Shown: positions 16,734 through 25,638 of the stretch, piece by piece
Position numbering within the stretch: position 1 is the first letter of the stretch
Layout of the letters: each line of letters starts with the position of its first letter
Program-made: the position numbers and the translations under genes
Notes under the pieces: model-generated
What the model was told of the DNA's origin: nothing
The model's database searches: none
The model's input: the letters and a program-made list of their open reading frames with translations, nothing else
DNA from: JALHUF01 sp050014795
GTDB lineage: Bacteria > Acidobacteriota > Terriglobia > UBA7540
DNA: 40,429 bases
Assembly: GCA_050014795.1 (NCBI GenBank)
Contig: JBEKCQ010000008.1
Location: 1 to 40,429 of the forward strand
Reading direction: 5' to 3'

Positions 16734-18275
16734 TCAGCCGAGGATCGCCCGCGCCGCCCTCTTTCTTTCGCGCTTCTCCAGCCGGGCGAGGTAATCCTGG
16801 AGCAGGGGGAACAGCGCCCGGTAGTCCGCAAGCTTTTCTTGATAGAGCTGGTGGCGCGCCGGGTCGGGCTCGAAGACCTTCACGCGCTCGACGAACCGGG
16901 AGACAGCCTCCGCCGGGCTCTGGAGGATGCCGGTCGAGATTCCCGCCAGGATCGCCGCGCCGAGCAGGCTGGCCTCGATGACGCGTGGCCGCACAAAAGG
17001 AACCCCGAAAATGTCGGCCTTGATTTGCAGCCACTGGTCCGACTTCGCGCCTCCGCCGGTCGCGACGAATTCCGTCGTATCCATGTCCATGGCTTTCAGC
17101 GCCTGGATGCTGTCCACAAAGTACATGGTCTCGCATTCCATAATCGATTTCAAAATCTCGCCGCGAGTGGTGCTGGTCTTCAGCCCCACCATGACGCCCG
17201 AAACATCGGCAAGAAATCCTGGAGGGCCAGTGATTTCGAAGTAGGGAAGCGTCAGCAGCCGCGTCGGTCCGGCGGGCATCTCGCGCGCCAGTACGTCGTA
17301 GATATCCTCGTCTGCCTGGACGAGCCTGCTATCTGTGGCAGCAAACGTGTCGCGGAACCACCGGACCAGCGTTCCTCCCTGGTTGTAAAGGAAGGAAACG
17401 TACAGGCCGGGAAGGAGGTGATGTTCGACGTTGAGGCCCTGCCGGAGCATGGGCGTGGCATCCGGAATGCGGTCATAGGTTGGTGTGACGCATTCGAAGG
17501 TCCCGATGCCACAAACCGCTCTGCCGGCCTGGTAGATTCCGGCGCCTAAGGAATTGCAGCACTGGTCGTGTCCGCCGACCACCACTGCCACACCCCGCGG
17601 AAGGTTCAGTTCCGCCGCCACCTTGTCGCTGACGGTCCCGGCGATTGTGCCGCTGGGCACGGGTTTGGGCAGCTTCTCCCGCTCGATCCCGGCGAGCACC
17701 AGCAGGCGGTCCGACCAATCCTCCTTGCGGATATCGAACAGGAGGGTGCGATTCGCGAGCGAGTAGCTGGTCAGCGGCTCACAGCCCAACATGAATCCAA
17801 CCATCTCACCCCAGAGCAGGAACTTGTCGGCTTTGGCATAGAGCTCAGGCTCGTGCTCCCGCAGCCAGAGCAGTTTGGGCAGGGAATACTGTGGACCCAG
17901 GATGTTTGGGTTGATCTGGTAGAAATCTTCCTGGCCGAGGTGCCGGGCAAGCTCCTGGAGATATTCCGCGCCCCGCTCATCAGAGGAGAGGATACACGTA
18001 CCCAGGATTTCCCGGTTCCGTGACACGGGCGTCAAAGCCTCGCCCATCGTGCTGACGCACAGGGCGGTCACGGGGTCCTCGGTGGTGCACGAGGCGACCT
18101 CGGCAATCGTCTCCCCGACGCACGCCATCACCTGGCGGCTATCGAGTTCCGCCCAGCCAGCGCGGGGACGCAGGGTCGGATACTCACGATAGGCAGTGCC
18201 CAGCATCTCTCCGCGGACGGAGAAGGCGCCGGCCTTGCAGCCGGTGGTGCCGACGTCAACTCCCAGCAGGCTCAC
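16734..18275 (-). CDS. FGGY-family carbohydrate kinase (xylulokinase-like)
   Basis: This 513-residue kinase of the xylulokinase/fuculokinase type should phosphorylate a ketose with ATP. Motifs in order are GVDVGTTGCKAGAFS (phosphate binding), CVSTMGEALTPV, LWGEMVGFMLG, VVGGHDQCCNSLGAGIYQAG (about residues 237-256), CGIGTFECVTP and a C-terminal ATGGGAKSDQWLQIKAD. It starts at a GTG that overlaps the stop of the isomerase-like gene (GTGA), so it is the third gene of a tight - strand operon. The substrate is presumably the ketose made by that isomerase. D-xylulose, L-fuculose and D-ribulose are all possible. The aldolase in the same operon suggests a phosphoketose that can be cleaved. Confidence 0.88.
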   Translation of the reverse strand: MSLLGVDVGTTGCKAGAFSVRGEMLGTAYREYPTLRPRAGWAELDSRQVMACVGETIAEVASCTTEDPVTALCVSTMGEALTPVSRNREILGTCILSSDERGAEYLQELARHLGQEDFYQINPNILGPQYSLPKLLWLREHEPELYAKADKFLLWGEMVGFMLGCEPLTSYSLANRTLLFDIRKEDWSDRLLVLAGIEREKLPKPVPSGTIAGTVSDKVAAELNLPRGVAVVVGGHDQCCNSLGAGIYQAGRAVCGIGTFECVTPTYDRIPDATPMLRQGLNVEHHLLPGLYVSFLYNQGGTLVRWFRDTFAATDSRLVQADEDIYDVLAREMPAGPTRLLTLPYFEITGPPGFLADVSGVMVGLKTSTTRGEILKSIMECETMYFVDSIQALKAMDMDTTEFVATGGGAKSDQWLQIKADIFGVPFVRPRVIEASLLGAAILAGISTGILQSPAEAVSRFVERVKVFEPDPARHQLYQEKLADYRALFPLLQDYLARLEKRERKRAARAILG

Positions 18276-19678
18276 ACGCGAGTCACCTCATAGCCGAGAT
18301 ACCTCTCGAACGCTTCGGTGACCGGCGCCGCCACATGTCCAGGAGTGACGCTCACGTGGTGGCGATGCCCGGCGTAGCCGATGGTCTGGAACACATCCTG
18401 CATGTGGTCAATCTGGGCGACACCGGCGCAGCCGAAGGACTCCTGTGGAATGGCGTCCTCGGTGATGCGCCCCTGGCCGACGTAGAACTTCAGCTTCCCA
18501 CCCTCCGTGAGCAGGCTGCCGAAGGTGAAGGGCGTGGGAGCGATGCGGCCCACATTGCAGCCCCAGCCGCAGCCCGTACCGAAAGCGTTGGCGAGAATCA
18601 GGTGGTCGCTGATCTGGCCCTTGGCGGTCATCAGGCTCTGGGGAACAGGGCCACAATGGAACAGGATGCACTTATTGTCATCGTCGCCGTAATTGTTGTT
18701 CCAATCGAGACATGTCGCCACCCCTTCGGAAGCCCGGCTCAGGCCATACATGGTGACGGCGTTGCCCACATCCACCTCACAGGCCGCCGGCACGCCGCGG
18801 TCATTCAGCTCGCTGAGCAACACGCACGGCGAAATGCGAAGTTGGACCTCCAGCTCCGACCAGCACCGAATGGCCACCGCGTCCATCTTGTACTCGTCGA
18901 TGATCGTGTCAAAAACCACTCCCAGCCGGGAGATCTTTTCCAAGGCCGCGTCGGGAACTCCATCCCAGTTGCTGTAATCCTTGAGCAGGGCGGCCTTGGC
19001 CTTGACCTTCTCGTCCGAGGCGCTCAGGGCGTTCATCCGCGCGAAGACGTCGGAGAGGTCCAGCGTCTCCATGGAGATGGCGTGCCGCTGCAAGGCGAGT
19101 TCGTCAATGCGCACCGTCTTGAAAGCTGTGGTTCTGGCACCGATGCCGCCCACCACCATGGACTTCATTGCCTTCGCCACTCGGCACAGGCGATCAAAGT
19201 AGTCTATGTTCTCGGCGAAGCGAGGGCTGCGGGGATGGACCGTGTGAGGCTTGAGGGCCGTGAACCTCAACCCGTACTGGCGGAACACGTCCATCACGGA
19301 GAACTTGCCGCAGAAGGCGTCGCGCCGGGATGCCGGCGCCATCCTGTCCAATTCGTCGGGATAGGCCTGGATCAGAATCGGGACGCCAGCGTCCTTGAGG
19401 GCGGCAATCGCGCCGGTTTCGTCACCGAAGTTCGGCAAGGACAGAATCACGCCGTCAAATTTCCCGCGGTTTTGGGCGAGGAAATTGGCATAGACCTGAC
19501 CTTCCGCAACCGTCTCGACGGCGCCGTGGCGGGTGGCGTGTTCGTCGAGGAACAGTGTCTGGTGGCCGAGTTTGTGCAATACCTCAGTGAGATCCTCCCG
19601 AGCAGAAGCCATGAGGGACGCCGGGAAAAATCCCCGGTTACCCAAGAAGACCGCGAACGTGGATTTCTTACTGGCCAT
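18272..19678 (-). CDS. L-fucose/L-arabinose isomerase-like protein
   Basis: This 468-residue cytoplasmic protein belongs to the FucI/AraA-like isomerase superfamily, but is much more distant from E. coli FucI than the copy at 1664. Visible blocks are FDGVILSLPNFGDETGAIAAL, VVGGIGARTTAFKTVRIDE, DAVAIRCWSELEVQLRISPC, CEVDVGNAVTMY and HCGPVPQSLM. The C-terminal part has GCGWGCNVGRIAPTPFTFG. The acidic residues in WSELE and CEVD and the His in FHCG are likely metal ligands. The true start is the ATG at 19678, which has GAGGAGGAG just upstream. The longer frame to 19759 has no site. The gene follows the aldolase by about 100 bases and overlaps the kinase by four. The sugar is unknown. Confidence 0.83.
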   Translation of the reverse strand: MASKKSTFAVFLGNRGFFPASLMASAREDLTEVLHKLGHQTLFLDEHATRHGAVETVAEGQVYANFLAQNRGKFDGVILSLPNFGDETGAIAALKDAGVPILIQAYPDELDRMAPASRRDAFCGKFSVMDVFRQYGLRFTALKPHTVHPRSPRFAENIDYFDRLCRVAKAMKSMVVGGIGARTTAFKTVRIDELALQRHAISMETLDLSDVFARMNALSASDEKVKAKAALLKDYSNWDGVPDAALEKISRLGVVFDTIIDEYKMDAVAIRCWSELEVQLRISPCVLLSELNDRGVPAACEVDVGNAVTMYGLSRASEGVATCLDWNNNYGDDDNKCILFHCGPVPQSLMTAKGQISDHLILANAFGTGCGWGCNVGRIAPTPFTFGSLLTEGGKLKFYVGQGRITEDAIPQESFGCAGVAQIDHMQDVFQTIGYAGHRHHVSVTPGHVAAPVTEAFERYLGYEVTRV

Positions 19679-19777
19679 ATTCTCCTCCTCTGATTTTGAC
19701 GGCTGGTTGATTGAGGTTGCCAAACCGCAGCTCCGAGGCCATCCTCTCACGCCGCACAACCTGCTTCCCTAACCTGA

Positions 19778-20683
19778 CTAGTCCTGTGGATTGATGCGCG
19801 GGGCCGAGCCGGCAAGTTCCAGTTCCTCCGTCAGAATTCGCGCCGTGGCTTCGTAGACTGCCCTCTGGCCTGCCACCACCGACTCCTTGCTGGCCGCCGC
19901 GTAAGCCTGCCGAATCGCCGTGCCCACGTTGATCTTGGCGATGCCGCCCCGGACAGCGCCTCTCACGTATTCTTTCGCGATGCCCGAGCCGCCGTGCAAC
20001 ACCAGCGGGACCCCTGTCACCTGGCGGATGCGTTCCAGACGCTCGAGGTTAAGTCTGGCATTGGGCTTTCTTGCTTCCCGCGCGGCGCCCGAGATGGCGC
20101 CATGAATGTTACCGATCGCCACGGAGAGCCAATCGACGCCAGTCTCGTTGACGAATTGCCGCGCCTCCTCGGGATCGGTGAAGCCCTTTCCCGAGACGAA
20201 GAGTTCCTCATAGGGGGGAAGCGGCCCGGCTTCGTGACCCAGCACGGCGCCCAGTTCGCCTTCCACTGCAATCCCGGCGGCGTGTGTCAGCTCCGCGATT
20301 TCCTTGGTGGCGGCAATGTTCTCTGCCAAAGGCAACCGCGAACCGTCCACCATCACCGAGTGGTAACCGAGCTGAATCGCCTCCCGGATGATGGCCGCAT
20401 AATCCACGTGCAGGCCGTCCTCGTCGACGACGGGAACATGGTCCAGATGCAGGCGGGTGTAACGTTCGTCCTTGACGCGCTGATACTCGTCGGCAATCGC
20501 CCGCACGCTGCGCGCCTGGAACTTCACCCACTCGAGCCGCGCCACGGTGATCAGCCCGAACGCTCCCGTATCCCGCAGCGCCTTCACGACCGGCTCCATC
20601 ATCGGCAGACAAGGGATGTTAAACGCCGGCACCACCAGGCCCGCCTTCCAGGCGTTCTTGACACAATCATCCAGGATTTCCAT
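19778..20683 (-). CDS. Class II fructose-bisphosphate/ketose-bisphosphate aldolase
   Basis: This 301-residue zinc aldolase is of the FbaA/GatY/KbaY type, cleaving a phosphorylated ketose to dihydroxyacetone phosphate and an aldehyde. It has VPAFNIPCLPMMEPVVKAL near the start. HLDHVP holds the first zinc His. SVMVDGSRLPLAENI and EGELGAVLGHE follow. IGNIHG and VLHGGSG hold the other metal-binding His residues. KINVGTAIR is the phosphate site. The start at 20683 is chosen because the family begins with ME(I/L)LxDxxKNA. An upstream extension to 20836 is not conserved-looking. It is the first gene of the - strand aldolase-isomerase-kinase operon, so its substrate is probably the phosphate made by the FGGY kinase. 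Glycolytic fructose bisphosphate cannot be excluded. Confidence 0.88.
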   Translation of the reverse strand: MEILDDCVKNAWKAGLVVPAFNIPCLPMMEPVVKALRDTGAFGLITVARLEWVKFQARSVRAIADEYQRVKDERYTRLHLDHVPVVDEDGLHVDYAAIIREAIQLGYHSVMVDGSRLPLAENIAATKEIAELTHAAGIAVEGELGAVLGHEAGPLPPYEELFVSGKGFTDPEEARQFVNETGVDWLSVAIGNIHGAISGAAREARKPNARLNLERLERIRQVTGVPLVLHGGSGIAKEYVRGAVRGGIAKINVGTAIRQAYAAASKESVVAGQRAVYEATARILTEELELAGSAPRINPQD

Positions 20684-21056
20684 TTTGGCTCCCGGGTTCT
20701 GGTGAGTATACAGCCAACCGCCTTCCTCTGTGGCTCCGAGTTGCAGTTTTCGCTTTGGGAGCCGGTTTTGGCTCCACCAAGCGCCACTTTCGCCCTGCCG
20801 CAAGGAAACCAAAACCGGCAAGCCCTGCCTTTCCACTGCATTCCATGGACAGCTCTCCGACCCTCATTGACCGGTCGCTCATTTCGCTGCACTCACCGCC
20901 TCCGTCTACCCTGACGGCCCCGGCAAGGCGGCAATCCTTCGCACCATCGCCCCGAACAGCCGCCGCGTCCGTGTACCCGCCGTGTACCTCAGTTTGGCGT
21001 TCCTGGCGTTTTCAGCCTTTGTGGCGATATGCAGAATCAATAACTTGCAGCCTGTC

Positions 21057-21094
21057 AATATGGGGCATGGGTTCGATTCCCACCCTCTCTGCCA
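21057..21094 (+). tRNA. tRNA 3'-end fragment (T arm plus CCA)
   Basis: The T arm TGGG-TTCGATT-CCCA is followed by CCTCTCT, a G and an encoded CCA at 21092-21094. That is exactly the 3' end of a tRNA of serine-like type. I could not pair the acceptor strand with any AGAGAGG about 75-95 bases upstream, nor find a sound anticodon arm. It is therefore best read as a 3' remnant, such as the duplicated end left by element insertion at a tRNA. Confidence 0.4.
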
Positions 21095-21353
21095 TCAAGC
21101 TATTCTCGTTCAAGACTCAGCAGCGATATCCCGTCGATAGTTTCCACTTTTGCATCGGCCTCTCTAAATCCGTGCAGTCTGAGGGCCAGTTCTGCATACT
21201 GACCCCCGTCCCCCACTTCGCTGAAACATGGGTACGCATAATCATCGTGCGACAACAGTGGCAGAAATGTAACTGGTCGGTGGATGTTGGGCAGAGGGAG
21301 ATGGGCTGTAATAGTCACGTCCTGATGGCCTACCCCTTCAGATCGCGGCGATC

Positions 21354-21448
21354 ACCCAGGTGAGCAACCGAAACGGTCATAACGGGGGCGTCTCGAAAGC
21401 GTCTTGCCTGCCAAAGCGGGCACGTGGGTTCGAATCCCACCCTGTCGG
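21354..21448 (+). tRNA. tRNA-Ser(CGA)-like gene, acceptor stem imperfect
   Basis: The core of a long-arm tRNA is clear. The anticodon stem GGCGT/GCGTC closes the loop CTCGAAA (21392-21398, anticodon CGA). A 7-bp variable arm runs from TGCCTGC to GCGGGCA. The T arm is GTGGG-TTCGAAT-CCCAC (21424-21440). The 3' strand CCTGTCG would need CGACAGG at the 5' end, but the sequence there is ACCCAGG, so only four pairs form. The D arm is also extended, and CCA is not encoded. It may be a pseudo-tRNA or one damaged at its 5' end. Confidence 0.5.
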
Positions 21449-22319
21449 GCTTGGGTTCTTTGGCGTACCTCCGACGTACTCTCGGCGCACCCCACTACGG
21501 ACGCCGCCGAGGGGTTGTGCCCCTCGCCGGGCGACACCGTCTCCAGGATGATCTTCACAGGGCCGTCGATAGGAGTCGCAGCGCCATGACGCCCGTCGCA
21601 TTCAGGGTGGGAAGCCAGGATTCTTTCGTCCCGAGGTAGCCTCTGCCACCCTGTGATACGGGCCCAGCGATGAACAGGCGTTCGGGTGTCATCGGACGTG
21701 CAGGCCGCGCGCGTGTTGTCCGAAAGTTGCCCTGGCTATTACATGAGCCGCTTTGCTTCGATTAAACGAATCGGGCAAATGCCCCAGGGTTCAAAACTAC
21801 GATGTGGGCGACCGGGGATATGCGCCCACCTCGCCGGGCGGCCCCATGGCTGAAAAACCGAAGGTGGGGGGTGCCGGAGCCGGGGTGGACTGCCAGCGCC
21901 GGGCCGGGGGCGTGGAGAATGGCCCGCGAGCGCGTCAGGATTGGCTCAGGACGCGCCGCCGACCGTGACTATAGGATTCTCTCCCCCCCTCTCTCCCCTC
22001 CTGTGCTAGCGACAGAAAGCTGATGGAGTGAGTTGCCGCATTCCTGCTTGCACTGGCCCGCCAGAGCGTGACAATTGGCTCCAGAACCTGCTGAGTCAAG
22101 CCACGCCAGGAGAAACGACGTGCCAGACTCAACGCCAGGGGCAAGCGCACGGTTTTCGGGACGGAAGCGGGGCATGCCGGGTCACGAAGGCGCGAGGTGA
22201 CCACCCCTACGCGTGGGCCGACAGGCTGAGAACCCTTACAAGTAGGGCTCTGTGTGGACATGCGTGTGGACACGGGGGATTCGGGGGAGTGTTTCACTAG
22301 GGCAAACTACTGTAAGGAT

Positions 22320-22396
22320 TGGTCGGGACGGCCGGATTTGAACCGGCGACCACTTGCACCCCAAGCAAGTGCGCTACCAGGCTGCGCTACGTCCCG
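22320..22396 (-). tRNA. tRNA-Pro(GGG)
   Basis: On the minus strand this is a complete tRNA of 77 bases including an encoded CCA. The acceptor stem CGGGACG/CGTCCCG is perfect. The D arm reads GCGCAGCCTGGTAGCGC. The anticodon stem CTTGC/GCAAG carries loop TTGGGGT with anticodon GGG (22360-22362). The T arm is GCCGG-TTCAAAT-CCGGC. It lies 88 bases downstream of the MerR gene on the same strand. Confidence 0.95.
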
Positions 22397-22484
22397 GCAA
22401 GAACGGTGTCGAGTGTCAGAGGCCCAAGAACGCCGCCCTCTTACTGGCACCTGAAACCCGACATCTGACACCTGAATTTCCACG

Positions 22485-22895
22485 CTAACACTTGCGTGAA
22501 AGCATTGTCAAGATACTCTCCAGCTCGCGTCGGATGGCTTTCAGTTGCATGCCATCCAAGCTGGCGTGGAACAAGGGCTTCTGTTCCTCCGATCCCTTAG
22601 AATTCCCGGCCAGTTGCTTGCGGGCGCCCTCGATGGTGAAGCCCTTTTCGTAAAGGAGGCGCTTGATCTCCAGAACGCTCTCGACGTCCTGCCGCCGATA
22701 CTGGCGGTGCCCGGAGCGGCTTTTCATGGGCTTCAAGCTAGGGAACTCGGTTTCCCAGTAGCGGAGGACGTAAGCCTTGGTTTGGGTCAGTTCGCTGACC
22801 TCCCCGATGCGGAAGTACAGCTTGTCGGGAATCGAAACGTCTGCGAGACCGGTGGAGGTTTGACGGGCGGCGCGGGACTGGCGACCTCGTGGCAT
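22485..22895 (-). CDS. MerR-family transcriptional regulator
   Basis: This 136-residue DNA-binding protein has an N-terminal winged helix-turn-helix: YFRIGEVSELTQTKAYVLRY, then a wing around SRSGHRQYRRQDVE (residues about 26-75). A dimerisation helix follows, starting at EIKRLLYEKGFTIEGARKQL. The C-terminus is short, with no cysteine cluster for a metal sensor. It resembles the HspR/MerR-like regulators often found beside tRNA-Pro in acidobacteria. The effector is unknown. It is divergent from the MFS transporter gene with a 207-base gap, so it could control that promoter. Nothing in the sequence proves this. Confidence 0.88.
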   Translation of the reverse strand: MPRGRQSRAARQTSTGLADVSIPDKLYFRIGEVSELTQTKAYVLRYWETEFPSLKPMKSRSGHRQYRRQDVESVLEIKRLLYEKGFTIEGARKQLAGNSKGSEEQKPLFHASLDGMQLKAIRRELESILTMLSRKC

Positions 22896-23102
22896 GGACC
22901 CTCAGCGGACAGCGTACAGTCAGCTTCCGCCATCTTAGAGAAGGCCGCGGGCAGCGTCAAGCGCAGGCTCCCCACCCGCCGTGAAGCCGCCAGCCGCACC
23001 CACAAAGAGATGTCGCCACCCCCAAGGGGTGAGGTATACTTTCGGCTTTCCAGGGACCGCGTTCCGAACAGGGACAGCAAATCCGAAGGCAAAAGACCGA
23101 CT

Positions 23103-24299
23103 ATGAATAACCGCCCAGCGCCTCTTTTGTGGATTCTTTTTCTGGCTTACTTCACTTTCGGAATGGTCACGAATGTCCTGGGCGTGATCATCCCCGAAGT
23201 CATCACCCAGTACAGCCTGAGCCGCTTTCAGGGCGGCATCATGGCTTTTGCGTTCTTCCTCGCTTATGGTCTCTGCTCCATCCCGACGGGGCTGTTGATG
23301 GACCGACTGGGCCCCCGACCCCTGGTTCTCTTCGGCGTAGGACTGATGGCCGTGGGCTGCCTGGGAGTTTCGCTGGCGACGAATTACCCGCTCACCTTGG
23401 CGATGATCTTTGCGGTGGGCGTGGGCGTAACGGTTCTCCAGACCGCCGGCAATCCGCTCATCCAGCACCTAGACCGCCTGGAGAACTATCATCGCAACCT
23501 GACGCTGACCATTGGCTTCTGCGGGATAGGTGCGGCGTTGGGGCCGTTTGTCCTGGCGCTGTTCCGGGGAGCAGGCCGCCCCTGGCAAACGCTTTACATT
23601 TTCTTCGCGGTTTTGTGCGCGGTGGTCCTGGTTCTAGTGCTGCTGTCGCGCTTTCCCGCCGCGCAAGCCAGCGACCGCATTCGTGTCGATCAGCTCGGAA
23701 AGTTGCTGGCGACACCTCTGCTGATCTTCTATACGTTGGGTATCTTTTTCTACGTGGGGGCAGAGGTCGGGACCGCTTCGTGGATCGTGAAGTTCTTTGA
23801 GGACGTGCATCACACCGCCACTGAAGTCGCGAACGTCGAAAGCGCCAGCCTGCTGCGGAGAGTTCTGCCCACCCTGCCGGCACTGATCGTGGCGCTCTTC
23901 TGGGGACTGCAAGGAGTTGGCCGCCTGGTCAGCGGCGCCGTGCTGAACAGGGTTGGCAGCCGGAGACTGCTCCGCCTGTATTCCTTCCTGGCGTTGGTTT
24001 GCTTGCTGCTGGCGACCTTCGGTCCCGAGAAGCTGACGGCTGTCGGGTTCGCGGCCTGCGGTTTCTTTACCTCCGTGCTTTTCACGCTGATCTTCAGCGG
24101 CACGATCAACAGCTTTGCCGAGAATCAAGGCACCGTCTCAGGACTGCTGTGCACGGCGGCGGTGGGCGGCGCGATTGTGCCGCCCTTAGTGGGGCTGGTC
24201 GGGGACCACCTGAGCATGCAGGCAGCCATGATGGTCCCGGCGCTCTGTTTTGCGTACGTGTTCGGCCTGGCGATGCTGGGCCGGGCCAAGTATGAGTGA
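23103..24299 (+). CDS. FucP-like major facilitator sugar transporter
   Basis: This 398-residue inner-membrane protein has about twelve hydrophobic segments and is most like the FucP/glucose-galactose transporter branch of the MFS. The loop between helices 2 and 3 is MDRLGPRP. Helix segments such as MIFAVGVGVTVLQTAGNPLI carry the TxGNP motif typical of that branch. GLQGVGRLVSGAVLNRVGSRR starts the second half. The long reading frame opens at 22545, but the true start is ATG 23103. Everything upstream is the antisense of the MerR gene and non-membrane sequence. The ROK kinase gene starts right after it, so import and phosphorylation of a hexose are probably coupled. The substrate cannot be fixed between glucose, fucose and amino sugars. 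Confidence 0.86.
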   Translation: MNNRPAPLLWILFLAYFTFGMVTNVLGVIIPEVITQYSLSRFQGGIMAFAFFLAYGLCSIPTGLLMDRLGPRPLVLFGVGLMAVGCLGVSLATNYPLTLAMIFAVGVGVTVLQTAGNPLIQHLDRLENYHRNLTLTIGFCGIGAALGPFVLALFRGAGRPWQTLYIFFAVLCAVVLVLVLLSRFPAAQASDRIRVDQLGKLLATPLLIFYTLGIFFYVGAEVGTASWIVKFFEDVHHTATEVANVESASLLRRVLPTLPALIVALFWGLQGVGRLVSGAVLNRVGSRRLLRLYSFLALVCLLLATFGPEKLTAVGFAACGFFTSVLFTLIFSGTINSFAENQGTVSGLLCTAAVGGAIVPPLVGLVGDHLSMQAAMMVPALCFAYVFGLAMLGRAKYE

Positions 24300-24325
24300 A
24301 TACGCCTTCGGGGAGAGAACGAACG

Positions 24326-25300
24326 ATGCCTCAGCTCATTGTGGGGATTGATATCGGGGGAACCAAGGTCGCCGGCGGACTGGTGAGCCAGAAAGGGCGG
24401 CTGGTGAAATCGCTCATTGTGCCCACGCGGGCGGCGGAGGGATTCAAGACCAGCTTCGGCCAGATCGTTCAAGCGATAGACTGCTTAATTGAACGCGCGG
24501 GAGGGAAGCAGAACATCACCGGCATTGGTATCTGCGCTCCCGGGCCGCTCAATCCCAGGACGGGCGTCGTTATCAATCCGCCCAACTTGCCCGGGTGGCG
24601 AAACATCCAACTGGCGCGGATGGTCGAGAAGCGGTTTGGCCTGTCCACCAAGGTGGAGAACGACGCCAACGCCGCCGGCCTGGCCGAGGTCCTCTTTGGC
24701 GCGGCGGTGGGTTACCGCGATATCTTCTATGTGACGGTGAGCACGGGCATCGGGACCGGAATCATCATCAACAAGGAGATCTACCACGGCAAGAACGGCG
24801 TGGCGGGCGAGGGCGGGCACGTCTCGATCGATTTCAAGAGCCCGTACCGCTGCGGCTGCGGAACGCAGGGCTGCATTGAGGCACTGGCGGCAGGGCCGGG
24901 GATGGTGCGGCGGGCGCGGGTGCGCCTGGAACAGGAACACACCGTGCCGAGCCTGCTGCGCGACCTGACCCGTGGCCACTTGAGCCAGATCACCCCCAAG
25001 ATGATTGAAGAGGCCGCGCGCGCGGGCGACGCCGTGGCCAAAGCCATCATCGACGAGACGGGCTTCTTCCTGGGAGTCTGGTTGGCCGGGATGATCACGC
25101 TGCTCGATCCGGAGGCCATTGTCATCGGCGGGGGCGTGGCGCAAATCGGCAAACCCCTTTTCGCCAAGATTCGCGAGACCATTCCGCACTACACCATCAA
25201 TCGCCGCTTTGCGGTGAAGATTCCCCTCCTCACGGCGAAGCTGCAGAAGAACGTCGGCGTATTTGGGGCGGCGAGCCTGTTCCTGCCGACGGAGAACTGA
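24326..25300 (+). CDS. ROK-family sugar kinase (glucokinase-like)
   Basis: This 324-residue cytoplasmic protein has the ROK fold. It phosphorylates a hexose, most often glucose, at C6 with ATP. It has the ATP motif VGIDIGGTKVAGGL, the substrate region VENDANAAGLAEVLFGAA (catalytic Asp in NDAN), TVSTGIGTGIIIN, and the structural zinc site GCGTQGCIEALAAG preceded by RC. No N-terminal helix-turn-helix is present, so it is a kinase and not a ROK repressor. The start at 24326 has GGGGAGAG about nine bases upstream. A GTG at 24296 overlapping the transporter stop is the alternative. It is 27 bases from the transporter and surely co-transcribed. Confidence 0.9.
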   Translation: MPQLIVGIDIGGTKVAGGLVSQKGRLVKSLIVPTRAAEGFKTSFGQIVQAIDCLIERAGGKQNITGIGICAPGPLNPRTGVVINPPNLPGWRNIQLARMVEKRFGLSTKVENDANAAGLAEVLFGAAVGYRDIFYVTVSTGIGTGIIINKEIYHGKNGVAGEGGHVSIDFKSPYRCGCGTQGCIEALAAGPGMVRRARVRLEQEHTVPSLLRDLTRGHLSQITPKMIEEAARAGDAVAKAIIDETGFFLGVWLAGMITLLDPEAIVIGGGVAQIGKPLFAKIRETIPHYTINRRFAVKIPLLTAKLQKNVGVFGAASLFLPTEN

Positions 25301-25323
25301 GGGAACGGGCGACGCACGCTCAC

Positions 25324-25638
25324 ATGAAGAATTCCCAACAGATACTGCATCTGTTAGCCCTCATGCTGGCGGTCGCTGCCGCGGCCGGCGGGGCGCCCAC
25401 GGAGACGAGCACGACGATAGCCACCGGTCATTCCGCGCGACCCATCCAGCTGAATGGGCGCTTGGATGAGCCGGCGTGGCAAGACGCCAGTACACCTGTC
25501 GAACTTGTCCAGCAGTCACCACATCCTGGTCAGCCCGCGCCGTGTTCCTGGAAGGCAGGACCCTTCAGGCGAACCGAGAAAGTGCGTCATAAGGCTGGAG
25601 CGATAAAGTCCTTGACACGGCCTTCCTTGTCGACCTAG
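25324..25638 (+). pseudogene. N-terminal fragment of a DUF5916/CBM9-like exported protein
   Basis: The frame begins with a signal peptide (LLALMLAVAAAAGG) and then IQLNGRLDEPAWQDAS, followed by LVQQSPHPGQPAP. This is the start of the carbohydrate-binding-like domain found in large outer-membrane-associated DUF5916 proteins. After about 75 residues the similarity stops and the frame continues with basic, unlike sequence to 25638. The normal protein is over 700 residues. This is a 5' stump left between the ROK kinase and the Rrf2 gene. The rest of the gap to 25672 holds the Rrf2 promoter region. Confidence 0.6.

Larger units (their letters stand above)
20684..22319. other. Long gap without a convincing protein gene
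   Basis: About 1.6 kb between the aldolase start and tRNA-Pro. Open frames here are short, composition-driven or readings of tRNA sequence. The only structured signals are a tRNA 3'-end-like piece (to 21094) and a tRNA-Ser-like sequence (21354-21448). A short direct repeat TGTGGACA also occurs near 22252-22271. I see no integrase, transposase or insertion sequence. Confidence 0.6.

Noticed and set aside
18335..19693. 452-residue + strand frame
   Set aside because: It is the exact antisense of the isomerase-like gene, which has clear family motifs and a strong ribosome-binding site.
21057..21094. 3' end of a tmRNA
   Set aside because: The last bases are CTCTCTGCCA instead of a GCTCCACCA-type end, and no matching 5' tmRNA domain is visible upstream.
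20755..21363. 202-residue + strand frame in the tRNA-rich gap
   Set aside because: It reads through a tRNA-like 3' end and has no protein-like pattern or conserved motif.
21352..21601. Small minus-strand frames with peptides such as GGIRTHVPALAGKTL
   Set aside because: These are the familiar false translations of a serine tRNA and not a protein.
22545..23102. N-terminal 186 residues in front of the sugar transporter
   Set aside because: Most of it is antisense to the MerR gene. The transporter's membrane domain begins at the ATG at 23103.
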